64,000 nucleotides of DNA from Ricinus communis (taxonomy: Eukaryota; Streptophyta; Magnoliopsida; Malpighiales; Euphorbiaceae). Shown here one piece after another: positions 1 to 10,294 of this stretch. Made by a program: the position numbers and the translations under genes. Numbering within the stretch: the first letter of the stretch is position 1; every line of letters starts with the position of its first letter. The stretch covers positions 10,051,582-10,115,581 of the forward strand of contig NC_063262.1 of the NCBI RefSeq assembly GCF_019578655.1, written 5' to 3'. The notes beneath the pieces were generated by a model. That model saw nothing but the letters and a program-made list of their open reading frames with translations. It made no database searches and was not told where the DNA came from.

Positions 1-44
1 GAGCTGAAATTTTGCTCAAAATTTCTTCTTCCATTTGGAGCTCA
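1..44 (-). repeat. Inverted fragment of the pararetroviral coat-protein region
   Basis: Read on the minus strand, this piece matches plus-strand positions about 3259-3304, the segment just after the zinc knuckle of the endogenous pararetrovirus, with about two differences. It is joined at 45-46 to an inverted copy of the 3' end of the viral block. The two parts share only about 2 bp at the join, which suggests microhomology-mediated joining during integration or later rearrangement. The fragment probably continues off the left window edge. Confidence 0.85.
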
Positions 45-132
45 TGTGCAGGATCCTCAGACGAGGCAACCACAGAGCATACACTTGTTAAATCTTAAAA
101 GAAAATGGAAGATAAGATAAAATAACAAATTC
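45..132 (-). repeat. Left arm of 88-bp inverted repeat flanking the pararetroviral block
   Basis: The reverse complement of this segment matches 5598-5685 with about two mismatches in 88 bp. The two arms bracket essentially the whole viral sequence in between. High identity next to coding sequence full of stops suggests either a late duplication or gene conversion between the arms. Confidence 0.9.
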
Positions 133-340
133 TTTCTTATTGATGGATGAACAAATATATAAACTTTGAAATAAAAGCTTTAAAATGAAAGCTTTAAACA
201 AAAGAAATATAACTTACAAAAGTAGTTGAATACAAGAGGAAGGTGGTTTCTCACTATCACTCTCACACTCTCTTTTCTCACTATATTTCTAATGGTATGA
301 CTTGAAGAATACAAGGGTTTCTTGTTATTTTTCAGTCTTT
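133..340 (+). promoter_or_regulatory. Putative pararetroviral leader/promoter segment
   Basis: This non-coding segment lies just upstream of the tRNA primer site, where plant pararetroviruses carry their promoter. A TATA-like run is present at about 153-162 and an AATAAA at 170-175, followed by a CT-rich tract near 250-285. The assignment rests on position and these short motifs only. Confidence 0.35.
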
Positions 341-353
341 TAGTATCAGAGCC
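341..353 (+). promoter_or_regulatory. tRNA-Met(initiator) primer-binding site of the pararetrovirus
   Basis: The sequence TAGTATCAGAGCC matches the plant initiator tRNA-Met primer site (TGGTATCAGAGCC) at 12 of 13 positions. It lies upstream of the movement-protein region, as expected for minus-strand DNA priming in Caulimoviridae. Confidence 0.8.
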
Positions 354-664
354 TACAGGGTTCCTGGGAAGAAAAGATTATCTGTATAAAAGAGATTTTA
401 AAATCATTTTAATCTGCATCATATCACTGATAAACAAACATGTTCATTTATGCATAGTAGTAAGTCTCGTCTGATTTAAGGGCAGCAAATCTGGTGGCTT
501 GGTTCATGTTTGTTTAGAAAGTTATCTTGATTTATTTTAAAATGAATTTAGAACCTTTTTTTTTTTGTAGATCTTCTTACTTCTCAAACTCTTCTACCTC
601 TGAGTCTTCAAGGTTTAAAGGTTTAGTAAATAGTGAGGAAATCACTATTGAAGATTTTTTTAAA

Positions 665-1343
665 GCATATTGATAATTGGAAAATACCCAAGATTCAAAA
701 GAAGCAAATCTATGAGTTTTCAAAGTTTCCTCTCTTCAAAACTGATTTTACTATCAAAACTGAATAAAGAGATATTCAAATTTCAAAACCTTTTGAAGAA
801 ATTTATCTTTTGAACCCAATAGCATTGATTTTCAAAAAATATTACAAAGCCCTGATTTCTGCTTTTGGTTCGAAACACAAACTCCACTCACCAAAAGGAG
901 AAACCTTATTCCTCCAAATAGATCTTCCCAAATCCAATGCAACTATTCCAAAAACCATTCAATGGAAGGATATCACTCTTCCAGAAGAATGGATCCTTAA
1001 AGGTGCAACCCAACCTAAATCACCAAAACAAACAGAGCCAAATACAAATTTCAGAAACATAACCCAATTTCCAAATGGGAAGGTAAAGCTTACATTTAAC
1101 AGGAAATCAACCTCTTCTAGATTTTCTGATGATGACTCTTCAACCTTGACCATAGATATTGGAATGGTATCAAAAATACCTCTGTTGTTTATGCCCCTTA
1201 CAAAGAACCAACTCCATCACAAACACAACCAAGATTTTCAATATTTGATATACCAAGCTCAAACACCATATTACAAAATGTTGATTACCAAAGCAATATC
1301 CCTAGACCTGTTTACAATGAACCAAAGAAAGATAATGACATAG
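665..1343 (+). pseudogene. Pararetroviral movement-protein region (remnant)
   Basis: Residues typical of the petuvirus/florendovirus movement-protein region are readable across two frames. They include a stretch rich in K/P/F at 665-810 and, further on, WKDITLPEEW (about 964-993). In the living viruses this protein helps transport through plasmodesmata. The open stretch 810-1343 is only 177 codons and the middle of the domain appears deleted. Start codons here are chance, because the ancestral protein would begin upstream. Confidence 0.65.
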
Positions 1344-2229
1344 AGACCGTCTCTACCCCCTCTTCACCATCACCATCTGCAATAACTCAAAATCTAGAAG
1401 CAGAAATCAACATGATTTCAAAAGATTTTTAAATCAATAAAAAGCTTTTACATGAAGATTTCTATTCAAAGAAAAACTATTCTAAAAAACTTTAGTTTTT
1501 TAAACATTTTTTACAAGAAAAGGACAGTATCCAAGAAATATACTACCAATTTTGCATACAAAACAAAATCCAAATCAAATTTTTTGATTGGTTTCAGATT
1601 TATTGTAAAGAAAACAGTATTCTTTATCCTTCAAAAACTTATTAGTCCTGTTACTGTAAGGAACAAGACTCCAGAGTGGAAGGTCGGAGAAAACTAAACC
1701 ATCCAGTCTGAACATCCTTCCCTTAGGAAAATAACCATTCCTTATGGAGAGAACGAAATAGAAGCCACACCTTACAAATTAGTAGGAGAGAAGATTGAAA
1801 AAAATGTCAAGAATATTGTTCAGCAGAACAATTTCTCAAATACCTATCTTAACACAATAGGTAAACAGCTTGTTAGGATATAAAGTCAAATTTAAAAACC
1901 TCTTATAGTCTTCACCTCTCCAATTCCCAACATTGATCATCCAAAAGAGATAAGCCAAATAGAAAAGCTCAAAAATCCAGTCTTCAAACCCTACCAGATC
2001 TCAAAGCCCAGTCAAAACCAATTTCAGAAGCAAACTGATTTTGCTAGAGCAGTCAGTGAACAACTTAGGAAATTAGCCACTTCTGAGTCCTCCAAAAACC
2101 TAGTACCTGATACTCCTCAAAGCAGTAGGAATACCAGTGCTATAGATCAAGCCCAATGCGATGAATCTAATGATTCAAAGCTTGAAAGTGTCATTGAAAA
2201 ACTTTCCAACATCAACAGATTGGGATGGT
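1344..2229 (+). pseudogene. Pararetroviral linker between movement and coat regions
   Basis: Between the movement and coat regions there is lysine-, serine- and proline-rich coding-like sequence in two frames, with frameshifts near 1690 and a stop near 1880. From about 1700 to 2229 it runs in the same frame as the coat region, so it is part of the same ancestral polyprotein. No catalytic motif is visible. Confidence 0.55.
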
Positions 2230-3300
2230 AAGCCCCTAGATTGACTTGGCATACTTCTAGGAATACTGCCCCAGATCTAGGGATAGAAAATAGAAATAAT
2301 ATCCTCACCCAATCTAGATTCAATTCCTCTTCTGTCTATGAATGGAATATAGATGCAATGTCACAATACAACATTCTTGGTCTCTTACAACAGATGACCA
2401 TGGCAGCCAATGCCTACAAAACCCAAAGTGATACCTCCGATAGAGCCATTGTTGAGCTCCTTATAGCTGGATTTTCTGGCCAGCTTAAAGGATGGTGGGA
2501 TTACCATATCATACAAGCACATCAGCTCCAAATCCTAGGTGCCATCTAAACAACCATAGAAGGGATCCCCATCTTAGATGAGCTAGGAAATCCTATTGAG
2601 GATGCTGTGTCAACCTTAATCTTGACGATTTCCCTCCATTTCATAGAAGACCCTTATCTTCTAAAAGATAAGAATGCTGAGCTTCTCAGCAATATAACCT
2701 GTAAAAAGCTTAGCAACTTCCAAGCTTATAAAGATACTTTCCTGACCAGAGTCATGCTTAGAGAAGATTCAAACCAACCTTTCTGGAAAGAAAAATTCTT
2801 AGCTGGTTTACCTAAGATACTAGGTGAAAGGTTTAGGAATACCATAAGAGAAATACATAATGGCTAGATCCCTTATGATTTCTACAATTATAGTGAATTA
2901 GTCAGCCTTACCCAGAAAGAAGGATTGAAGATTTGCCATGACCTTAAACTCCAAAGACAACTCAAATGGGAAATGAAGAAGACTAGGCAAGAACTAGGTA
3001 GTTTTTGCAATAAGTTTGAGTATAATCCTATAGAACCTTCCCCTACCTAAATGCAAAGAAAATTTTTCTAAATCTTTTAAGAAAAAACGTTTTTTCAAAA
3101 ATAGAAAAGCACCAAAAAATAAAGAGAATTTCTACAAAAGGCCATCTTCTTCTAAATTTTCAAAACAAAATTTCAAAAAAGATTTTAGCAAAATTACTTG
3201 CTACAAATGTGGGACAAAAGATCACACTTCAAAGTATTGCAAGTTTTCTAAAAAACTTCATGAGCTCCAAATAGAAGAAGAAATTTTGAGCAAAATTTCA
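2230..3300 (+). pseudogene. Pararetroviral coat-protein region with CCHC zinc knuckle (remnant)
   Basis: The segment at 2360-2520 reads as a helical capsid core ending in GFSGQLKGWWD, a recognisable caulimovirid coat motif. A basic region and a CX2CX4HX4C knuckle, CYKCGTKDHTSKYC, follow at 3199-3240, then an acidic tail. In the virus this protein packages nucleic acid. Stops at 2548, 2865 and 3048 interrupt it. Position 3259 onward is the source of the inverted fragment at 1-44. Confidence 0.8.
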
Positions 3301-3662
3301 GCTTTTCTTGTTGATTCCTCTAGATCAGAATTTTCGAATAGTGAGGAAGAGTTTCAAATTGATGAAATTAAAACCTCTTCCGATTATTCTGAATCAGATT
3401 CTGATGATATTCCAAAGAATATTAATATGCTTACTAGGCAATAAGAAGCTCTTCTTAATCCGTCAAGCATATTAATGACCCTCAAATCCAAAAACAAGTT
3501 TTGAAAGAAATCCTAAAAACTGAAACCCTCGTACCTTCCTCTAGTAAGAACACCTATGATCTTACTATGATATTGGAAAAAGGAAAAAAATTAAAGAACC
3601 CTCTCCCTACTATCCAACAACTTCAAAAAGAAATCAAAGCCATTAAAACATAACTCAAAGAT

Positions 3663-4187
3663 TTGAAAGAAAAACAACAAAATGATTCTGTTTTGCTCCA
3701 AAGCTTGATTCTTAAACAAAATAGTGATTCTGATTCTAAAGAAGAAAATAATTTTCAAAATCTTGAGGTTTCTGAAAATGTTCCAGAAAACTTCATTATT
3801 GTTTTAAAAGAAATAACCTCAAGAAAATATTTGATTAAAATAAAACTCGTTTTCTTTGGTGATTTTCGTATAGAAACTATAGTTTTATTTGATACAGGAG
3901 CAAACCTCAACTGTATTAATTATGAGTTGGTTCCTAAAAGATATCATCAAGAAACAAAAGAAAGGCTCACTTCAGCCAATAGTTCAAAGATCAGAATTGC
4001 GGGGAAAACTGAAGCTGCAATTCTAAACAACAATATTGCTTTAAAAAATATTTTTATTCTTACAAAGGATTTACATCAAACTGTTATTTTGGAAACTCCT
4101 TTTATCAATTTAATTACTCCTTTCAAAGTAACTACTGCTGGTATCATTTTTAAAGCTAAAGATTCAAAGATTGTTTTTCCTTTATAG
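3663..4187 (+). pseudogene. Pararetroviral aspartic-protease region (remnant)
   Basis: An open stretch of 174 codons contains LFDTGANLNCI, with the aspartic-protease triad D-T-G at 3891-3899, and downstream hydrophobic strands of a retropepsin fold. It lies between the coat and RT regions, the expected place in the polyprotein. The N-terminal half is acidic and probably belongs to the coat-protease linker. The active-site triplet is intact, but the surrounding polyprotein is broken. Confidence 0.8.
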
Positions 4188-4589
4188 AAAAACCCAAGAA
4201 GAGAAATCTCAATCTTATAAAAGCTCACTCAATTTACAATTTTGAAATAAATATTTTGATTAAAGGAAAACAAACCTAGCTTTTTCACCTAAAACAAGAT
4301 ATGGGTTTAAAAAGAATTCAAAGCCAATTGCAAAATGAGTTTATCTAAAGAAAAATTTCTGATTTACAAAAGATTGAAAAAGAAGTTTGTTCTGATCTTC
4401 CTAATGCTTTTTGGAAAAGAAAATAATATATGGTGGATTTATCACATGAAAAAGATTTTTGTGACAAACAAATCCCCACCAAAGCCAGACCCATCCAAAT
4501 GAATGAAACCCTAGAAAGCCATTGTAGAGTAGAAATAAAAGATTTAGAGCAAAAGGGTTTAATTACCAAATCCAGATCCCCCTAGTAGT

Positions 4590-5180
4590 GTGCAACCTTC
4601 TATGTCAACAAAAATAGTGAGATAGAAAGAGGAACACCTAGGTTGGTGATTAACTACAAACCTTTGAATAAAACCCTAAAGTGGATTAGATACCCCATTC
4701 CAAACAAAAAAGATCTTCTTCAAAAACTTCATTCTGCTTTTATTTTTTCAAAGTTTGATATGAAATCAGGATTTTGGCAAATCCAAATTCATCCTAAAGA
4801 TCGGTACAAAACTGCATTTACAGTTTCATTTGGCCAGTACGAATGGAATGTAATGCCTTTCGGATTAAAAAAAAACTCCTTTTGAATTTCAAAAAATTAT
4901 GAATGACATTTTCAATCCTTATTCAAAGTTTTGCATTGTCTATATCGATGATGTGTTGATATTTTCAAATTCTCTAGAGCAACATTTTAAAAATTTGGAG
5001 ACATTTTTCTATGTTGTTAAGAAAAATGGTCTAGTAGTTTCAAAGTCCAAGATATCTTTATTCCAAACAAAAATTAGATTTCTTGGACACTACATCTCTC
5101 GTCGAACTATCACCCCAATTGAAAGGTCTCTAGCTTTTACTTTAAAATTTCCAGACAAAATTTTGAAAAAACTCAATTGC
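4590..5180 (+). pseudogene. Pararetroviral reverse-transcriptase region (remnant)
   Basis: Motif A, FDMKSGFWQIQ, begins near 4754. The catalytic YIDD box is at 4941-4952, followed by LIFSNS and the thumb motif FLGHYIS near 5080. The sequence is of the caulimovirid RT type. A frameshift in an adenine run near 4872-4880 separates motif A from YIDD, and another near 5160 separates RT from RNase H. Single-base slippage in A-runs seems to be the main source of breaks. Confidence 0.9.
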
Positions 5181-5600
5181 AAAGATTCCTTGGCAGTTTA
5201 AATTATGTCATGGATTTTTATTCAAATTTGAACTGTTTAGCAAAACCCCTCCATGATAGATTAAAAAAAAATCCCCCTGCATGGACTGATGAGCATACAA
5301 AGATTGTCCAAAGCATTAAAAAGCAAGTTTCTAAAATTTCATGTTTACACCTAACTGATCCATCTGCATTCAAAATTGTTGAAACTGATGCATCAAATTT
5401 AGGATATGGTGGAATTCTTACACAAGTTCAAAACAACGAAGAATGCATTGTCCAGTTTACTTCTGCACACTGGAATGATACACAAAAGAATTATTCAACT
5501 ATCAAAAAAAAAATTCTTTCGATAGTTTTATGCATCTCAAAATTCCAAAGCGACCTTTTAAATCAAAAATTTCTTTTAAGGATTGATTGTAAATCTGGAA
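5177..5600 (+). pseudogene. Pararetroviral RNase H region (remnant)
   Basis: This follows directly after the RT thumb. The start of the RNase H fold is visible as ETDASNLGYGG near 5381, then the YSTIKKKILSIV helix and RIDCKS near 5582. The remaining C-terminal part of RNase H is missing: homology stops where the 88-bp inverted-repeat arm begins at 5598. Confidence 0.85.
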
Positions 5601-5685
5601 TTTGTTATTTTATCTTATCTTCCATTTTCTTTTAAGATTTAACAAGTGTATGCTCTATGCTTGCCTCGTCTGAGGATCCTGCACA
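5598..5685 (+). repeat. Right arm of 88-bp inverted repeat flanking the pararetroviral block
   Basis: This is the inverted partner of 45-132, with about two mismatches. It marks the point where the viral RNase H homology ends. Downstream from 5712 comes a short TA run and a T-rich tract, then a different element. Confidence 0.9.
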
Positions 5686-5978
5686 CAAAAAACTTGTTAG
5701 ATTTCATCTTTTAGTATTATATATATATATATTTTTTTTTTCTTTTTTTCTTTTTGAGCACTTGTTTATGTGTAAATATTTCAAGGATTACTTGCAACAG
5801 TTAGACAAGTGTTTCCAATCGTCAAGTATAGATGGTATGCTATGCACATTTGGTCCAACTGACAGAAAAGGTAAAGGGGCTTGGAGTTGCAAAATAAATT
5901 TTAGAGATGTACAAAAAGTAGTTACAAGAAATACTTTATTGATCAGTTGGAGAAACTAGATATGTAGATGATTTATTA

Positions 5979-6672
5979 TGGTACCTTCCAATTTCATGGT
6001 CAAAAGCTTATCAAGATTTCAAATGTAAATTAGATGCAGTAAATAACAATATATGCGAGGCATTTAATGGCACAATTGTAGATGCAAGGACTCTATACAT
6101 AGTGAAGATGTTAGAAAAAATCAGGATCCAAATGATGAATAGGATAAGTGAGTGGTTTAAAGAGTATGAGAAGTAGACTTACAATATTAGCCCTACATCA
6201 TTAGAAAAGCTTGGAAAAAATATGGAGAGACCATTCAAATGCCATATAGACTTTAATAGTACATTTGGATATGAAATCATTGAAGGCAAAGACACGCATA
6301 CAGTTGAACTTAATAGCAGATCATGCACATGTCGTTCTTAAGATCTCACAGGCATCCCTTGCCCAAATAGCATATGTGCCATATATTATAATGACCAGTG
6401 AATGGAAGATTTTGTGAGGACATGGTATTCTAAGGAGACATATAAAAAGAGATATAGCTTTGTAATGTTTCCATGCGAAGGAAGAGATATGTGGCATCAA
6501 ACAAATAAACCTCCTCTACAGCCACCTGAATTCACTCAAAAGTTTGGAAGGCCTAAAAGACAATGGAGAAAGGACATGGATGAGCATAGAAAAAGTGAAG
6601 GCTGTCTAAAAAGGGTGTCAAGATGACATGTAGCCTGTGCAATCATAAGGGACATAACAAAAAGGGCTACCT
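5979..6672 (+). pseudogene. MULE transposase (mudrA-like), C-terminal part, MULE 1
   Basis: One frame from about 5980 shows the plant MULE signature CEAFNGTIVDAR (near 6056), the SWIM zinc finger with CTC near 6327 and GIPCP near 6352, a KxGRPKRQWRKD motif near 6540, and after a frameshift a CCHC-like knuckle CSLCNHKGHNKKGY (6629-6670; the last Cys is Tyr). Stops at 6174, 6340 and 6400 and a frameshift at about 6622 show it is dead; the SWIM tryptophan position is itself a stop codon. The DDE core upstream is not recognisable, so the left part of the element has been lost or replaced by the neighbouring viral block. The stretch 5760-5959 is open but I do not recognise it. Confidence 0.85.
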
Positions 6673-8088
6673 AAGAAAAGATCTAAATATGAGTATGGAT
6701 ATTTAATTCTAATATTATAAGTAATATATAATTTTATGATTTATTTTGTTGTTGTATATCAGCCAAATATAAGGCAGCCACCAACCCAAATTATTGAATC
6801 TACAAATGAAATAAGTGAACAAGATGGACTACCCATATATCACAATAATAAGACATAATTGATGGTAAAAAATTTATGTTTATTATTGTTTGTATTTATT
6901 TAAATGCCACATTTACTGTTATACTTCTTTGATTTATTCTTAGCAAAAAAATTCATATGTTAAGACAATCGAAAGAAAAATAAAAAGCTGTTATTGCTTC
7001 TAGAGCGTCTATAGGACCAATTAAAAGAAACAAGAAGCAAAAATCTAAAAACTACTAAAAAGATCCAAGATGCCCAATGGATATGAAATTCTTATTGATG
7101 AAGTTATTAGAAAGACAATTTTAAATGTAAGTGGTTGTTTGTTTTTTTGTTAATTATTTTTTAAATGGTAATGCTTTGATTAATATTTGCATTATGGATT
7201 GATGAGTGAGAAACTTATTCAAGCTGAGATTCCAGTACCTCGAGAGCATTAGAGGGTGATCATAGAAGACATTGAACATTGCACTATTGAAGGTAACTCA
7301 CACATTATGGGTGATTCCGAGCTCCAGGGCTGAAATGGTGTGAGACACCTTTAGTGATTGTTAGAAAATTACATGTTGAGACATAAAATAGGATAGGCAG
7401 CTTGAAAAGAAAGTTCATAAATGAGGATACAAGCTTACCAGCATGTTCTGAAGCTGGAATTCATAATGATATTCAACTTCATGTTGTTCAATCCACATAG
7501 GAATCATCTGATCCAGTTGGTACAGCTAGCTCAATAGTCACTAACATACAGCCTACCCATAAGACTAAACTTCTAACTAGGCCTAATTTGTAAAGTAGGC
7601 TTCCATGGAGAAACTAAAGACAACTTATTTTGGATAGTAGTTAGTAGGAGATATTTTTTGGTATTTTAGATGATGTAAATGGTAATACATTTGAGCAATT
7701 GAACTCCTATATTTTTTTTTTATTTTGATTGGATTATAAATGTCATAATATGTTTGCTCGAAAGGGCATAACACATATCAGTTAAGTCACTTTTTGGGTT
7801 TTCACATATACAAGTTATACATGCCATATATTTTAGTTTTTTTGAGTTACTAGATGTAAACGCTAGATCACTTGTTATATATATAGCTTTCTTAATTAAT
7901 TTACTATTTGATATGAGAGGTAGCTCAATTCTCCATTCTGCTGCAGTTACTATATTTTTTTATCAATTTTTGTTCAGACAAATATGCTGAAAATTGAATA
8001 AATAACACATCCTTAATTATAAAAAGTCAATTTCATTGCCAAGTTACTTGCATTACATACAAAATGAAATCAGAGTCAACATTACACT
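6673..8088 (+). other. MULE 1 tail and inter-gene region
   Basis: Short basic coding-like fragments follow the transposase (for example near 6985-7110), as in other MULEs where the last exon is proline/lysine-rich. From about 7640 to 8088 the sequence is AT-rich and non-coding. It separates the plus-strand transposase from the convergent minus-strand zinc-finger ORF. Confidence 0.4.
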
Positions 8089-8620
8089 TTAGAACTTCCA
8101 ACCAATCACAATTGTCAGTATAATACAACAAATTCCAAGCATACTCTTCAAGTACATATTTCTCTTCCTCAACTTTTGAACTTCAATGTTGGTTTCATAG
8201 AGAAAAATTGTTGTTGTTTTTATTTCATACTCCATTGAATTCAAGTCTCTTCCACAATTGTCACAACCATACCTTTGCACCCCATTAATATAATATTTTA
8301 GCTTTTTTCTTTCAAACCTAAGGCCATTGATAATCTCAATAGACTAGTTAGTAAATTCAGTATCATACCACTCAAAGTATTTGTATTTACCTTCTCCTTG
8401 CAAAACTCATAGCTTTCAAAAATTAAAATATCAATACAAATAACACAACTCAAACAAAATGGACTATACCTGACGCTTAGGACAAGTGAAGGACCGCCTT
8501 CCTAGATTAATATCAGTCCATGAAACCCACATAGGGGCTTGTAAAGCTTGAGGTCAATACCTACATTTTTTCTCTTTCCCACTATAGTCAAATTTTGCTC
8601 GCTAGAACCATGGAAGAGGG
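8089..8620 (-). pseudogene. GRF-type zinc-finger protein with C-terminal membrane segment, broken (MULE 1 second gene)
   Basis: On the minus strand an upstream exon (about 8570 down to 8475) reads CRY-stop-PQ then SWTDINLGRRSFTCP, the GRF zinc-finger pattern CxxCG...W...NPGRRFxxC with the second Cys codon changed to TGA. A likely GT intron follows, then an exon with KYFEWYD, a long charged helix with ELQ/KLRKRN-type residues, and a C-terminal hydrophobic segment (LGICCIILTIVIGW) ending at the stop at 8089. A stop at about 8344 also interrupts it. GRF fingers bind nucleic acid in other proteins; the role here is unknown. It lies convergent to the transposase, and MULE 2 repeats the arrangement. 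Confidence 0.65.
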
Positions 8621-8819
8621 TGACCTAACAAAGGAGTATGGAAAGATGATGACGAAATTAATGACATTCTTACGATATGGCAAAAGCAAATATTCAATTT
8701 AGAGAATTTTAAAAGCTAGGGTTTTAAGAATTTGAAAATTTTATTCTAACTGACACAAACTAACTAATTTAAAGGAAATATAAAATAAAGAAACTAAAAA
8801 ATCTATTATTTTTATTATA

Positions 8820-8990
8820 CAAATATAGCGTGTGCTTTACGCGCTTTGTTATGTCAAAAAAAGGGTTTAACTAGCTTGACATGGACAAGTTATGTGCTAA
8901 AATGGCATAGAAAGTTAAAAAGGGCTAAATTGAACCTTCACACAAAGTTGAGGGGGGAAATTGGACCTTATTCCCACATAGGACTGACAG
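8820..8990. repeat. Possible right terminal inverted repeat of MULE 1
   Basis: GC-richer sequence with a poly-G run near 8952 follows the GRF gene, where the right TIR of MULE 1 should be. No left partner is visible near 5.7 kb, so the call depends on position alone. Confidence 0.25.
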
Positions 8991-9059
8991 AACTTTAGTA
9001 TTAGGGATTGTGTTTTTGTTAAGCTTTAATCCTACAAATAGGTTAGTATAGCAGCTAGA

Positions 9060-9426
9060 GTAAACTAGAAACTCTCTCCCCTGTATTTATTAAGGGCAAG
9101 GTGGGACAAATGGCTTATAAGTTGAAATTACCTTAGGAAGCATGCATCCATTCTATCTTTCATGTTTCCCAGCTCAATAATTCAGCCCTTTCTATTGTGG
9201 TTCCTAATGCATAATTGCCAGTAGCTCCTTCTTTATCACCTACTCTAATTGTAATATTTGACAAGAGACTATTCAAAAGAGGGAACTAAGCTGCAATTAA
9301 GGTTCTAGTGCAATGGTCAAACAAAAGTCCAGATGAGGTTACATGGGAGTTCTTGTTTGATATTCAATAAAGGTTTCCTCATGTCAATCTTGTGGATAAT
9401 GTTTCTTAAGAAGGATGGACAGATAT
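9060..9426 (+). pseudogene. Ty3/gypsy chromovirus integrase tail with chromodomain, relic
   Basis: A broken frame reads MAYKLKLP, then HSIFHVSQL near 9155, and a chromodomain-like segment VLVQWS...EVTWE near 9307-9350. This order (GPY-like module, then chromodomain) is typical of plant chromoviruses. Several in-frame stops are present and everything upstream (gag, RT, most of integrase) is absent. It lies about 0.9 kb upstream of the L15 gene. Confidence 0.75.
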
Positions 9427-9705
9427 GTGACAAATTATACTACTATGTCGTTTATGCCTTAATGCAGTCGTTTAATAGTTAGTTGTTGATCAAACGTGTA
9501 TAGTGGTTATTTATCTTTTTATTATTCCTTTTGTTGTGTATTTTCTATTATTGTATGAGCTGACACTTAGAATGCTGAACCTGTAACGGATATATTGTAG
9601 CTCTATTCTTGTGTTTTGGCATAATTAGGAATAACCAGGATTTTCTCTTCTTTACACTCTTCTATGCTCTTTTCTTCGTGTATTGATCCAATTTTTGGTG
9701 GATCA
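9427..9705 (+). repeat. Probable short 3' LTR of the chromovirus relic
   Basis: The segment directly after the integrase tail begins TGTGACA and ends GGATCA, giving TG...CA ends over about 280 bp, and contains T-rich sequence near its end. No second copy is in the window, so the borders are tentative. Confidence 0.4.
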
Positions 9706-10294
9706 ATAATAATATGGGCCTATATCTTAAACTAATCATGACTTTCTCTCTTTTTCTTCTTTTACCCAAATGAAACCATAGGTTTCACTATTACAATTAT
9801 TATTATCTAAAGCTATAGTCCATTACAAATTTAAAAGATGAGAGTCCAACTAGTTCCTGTTGTGGATTTTTTTAGGGTTATGGAATAAATTATACTTATG
9901 GATTTTCTTGAATAGATTATAGTTATTCTTTGGGCCAAAAATCACATGAGGAGCATATGTGATAAAAATGAAAAATAATTGGGGCAGATTTAGACCTTTT
10001 CCCTTTTGAAAAAGAAGGGATAAAAGTGTTGAATAGGAAAAGCTCAAGGAGTATTCGTAATTATCCCTTTTCGATAGGTATAAAAACAAAGCGCTCTATT
10101 GTAAATGTCAAACGACGCCGTTTCATTTCATTTTTTTTTTTTTCTCGACATATTCTCTCTATCAGTTCGACATTGAGGTCATCTTTCTGCTTCGAGCTAT
10201 AACTGTAACTTAAACCCTAACGATCTCAAAATGAGCAATTGAACCCAAAAATCCTAAACATTCATCTGATCCCCATTTCCCTAAACACAAAAAA
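9706..10294 (+). promoter_or_regulatory. 5' flank of the mitochondrial L15 gene
   Basis: This interval contains no other gene. It includes a near-palindrome AAACGACGCCGTTT at 10110-10123 followed by a CT-rich stretch, a composition common near plant housekeeping transcription starts. I see no convincing TATA box close to it. The leader before the ATG is probably 100-170 nt. Confidence 0.4.

Larger units (their letters stand above)
560..5600 (+). pseudogene. Endogenous pararetrovirus (Caulimoviridae, Petuvirus/Florendovirus-like) polyprotein remnant
   Basis: Conceptual translation gives, in order, movement-protein-like, coat-protein-like with CCHC knuckle, aspartic protease, reverse transcriptase and RNase H regions. 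This is the single-polyprotein order known for petuvirus/florendovirus relatives. There is no integrase, no adjacent LTR, and a primer site at the 5' side, so it is viral and not a Ty3/gypsy element. Many stops and several frameshifts break it (for example near 2225-2240, 2548, 2865, 4185, 4575-4590, 4875 and 5160). The recognisable span of about 5.1 kb is shorter than complete viral genomes of the group (about 7-8 kb), so parts are missing. It is a non-functional genomic fossil. Confidence 0.88.

Noticed and set aside
5657..5959. 100-codon open frame between the viral block and MULE 1
   Set aside because: It begins inside the 88-bp inverted repeat, crosses TA and T runs, and has no recognisable domain; a chance frame across a junction is more likely.
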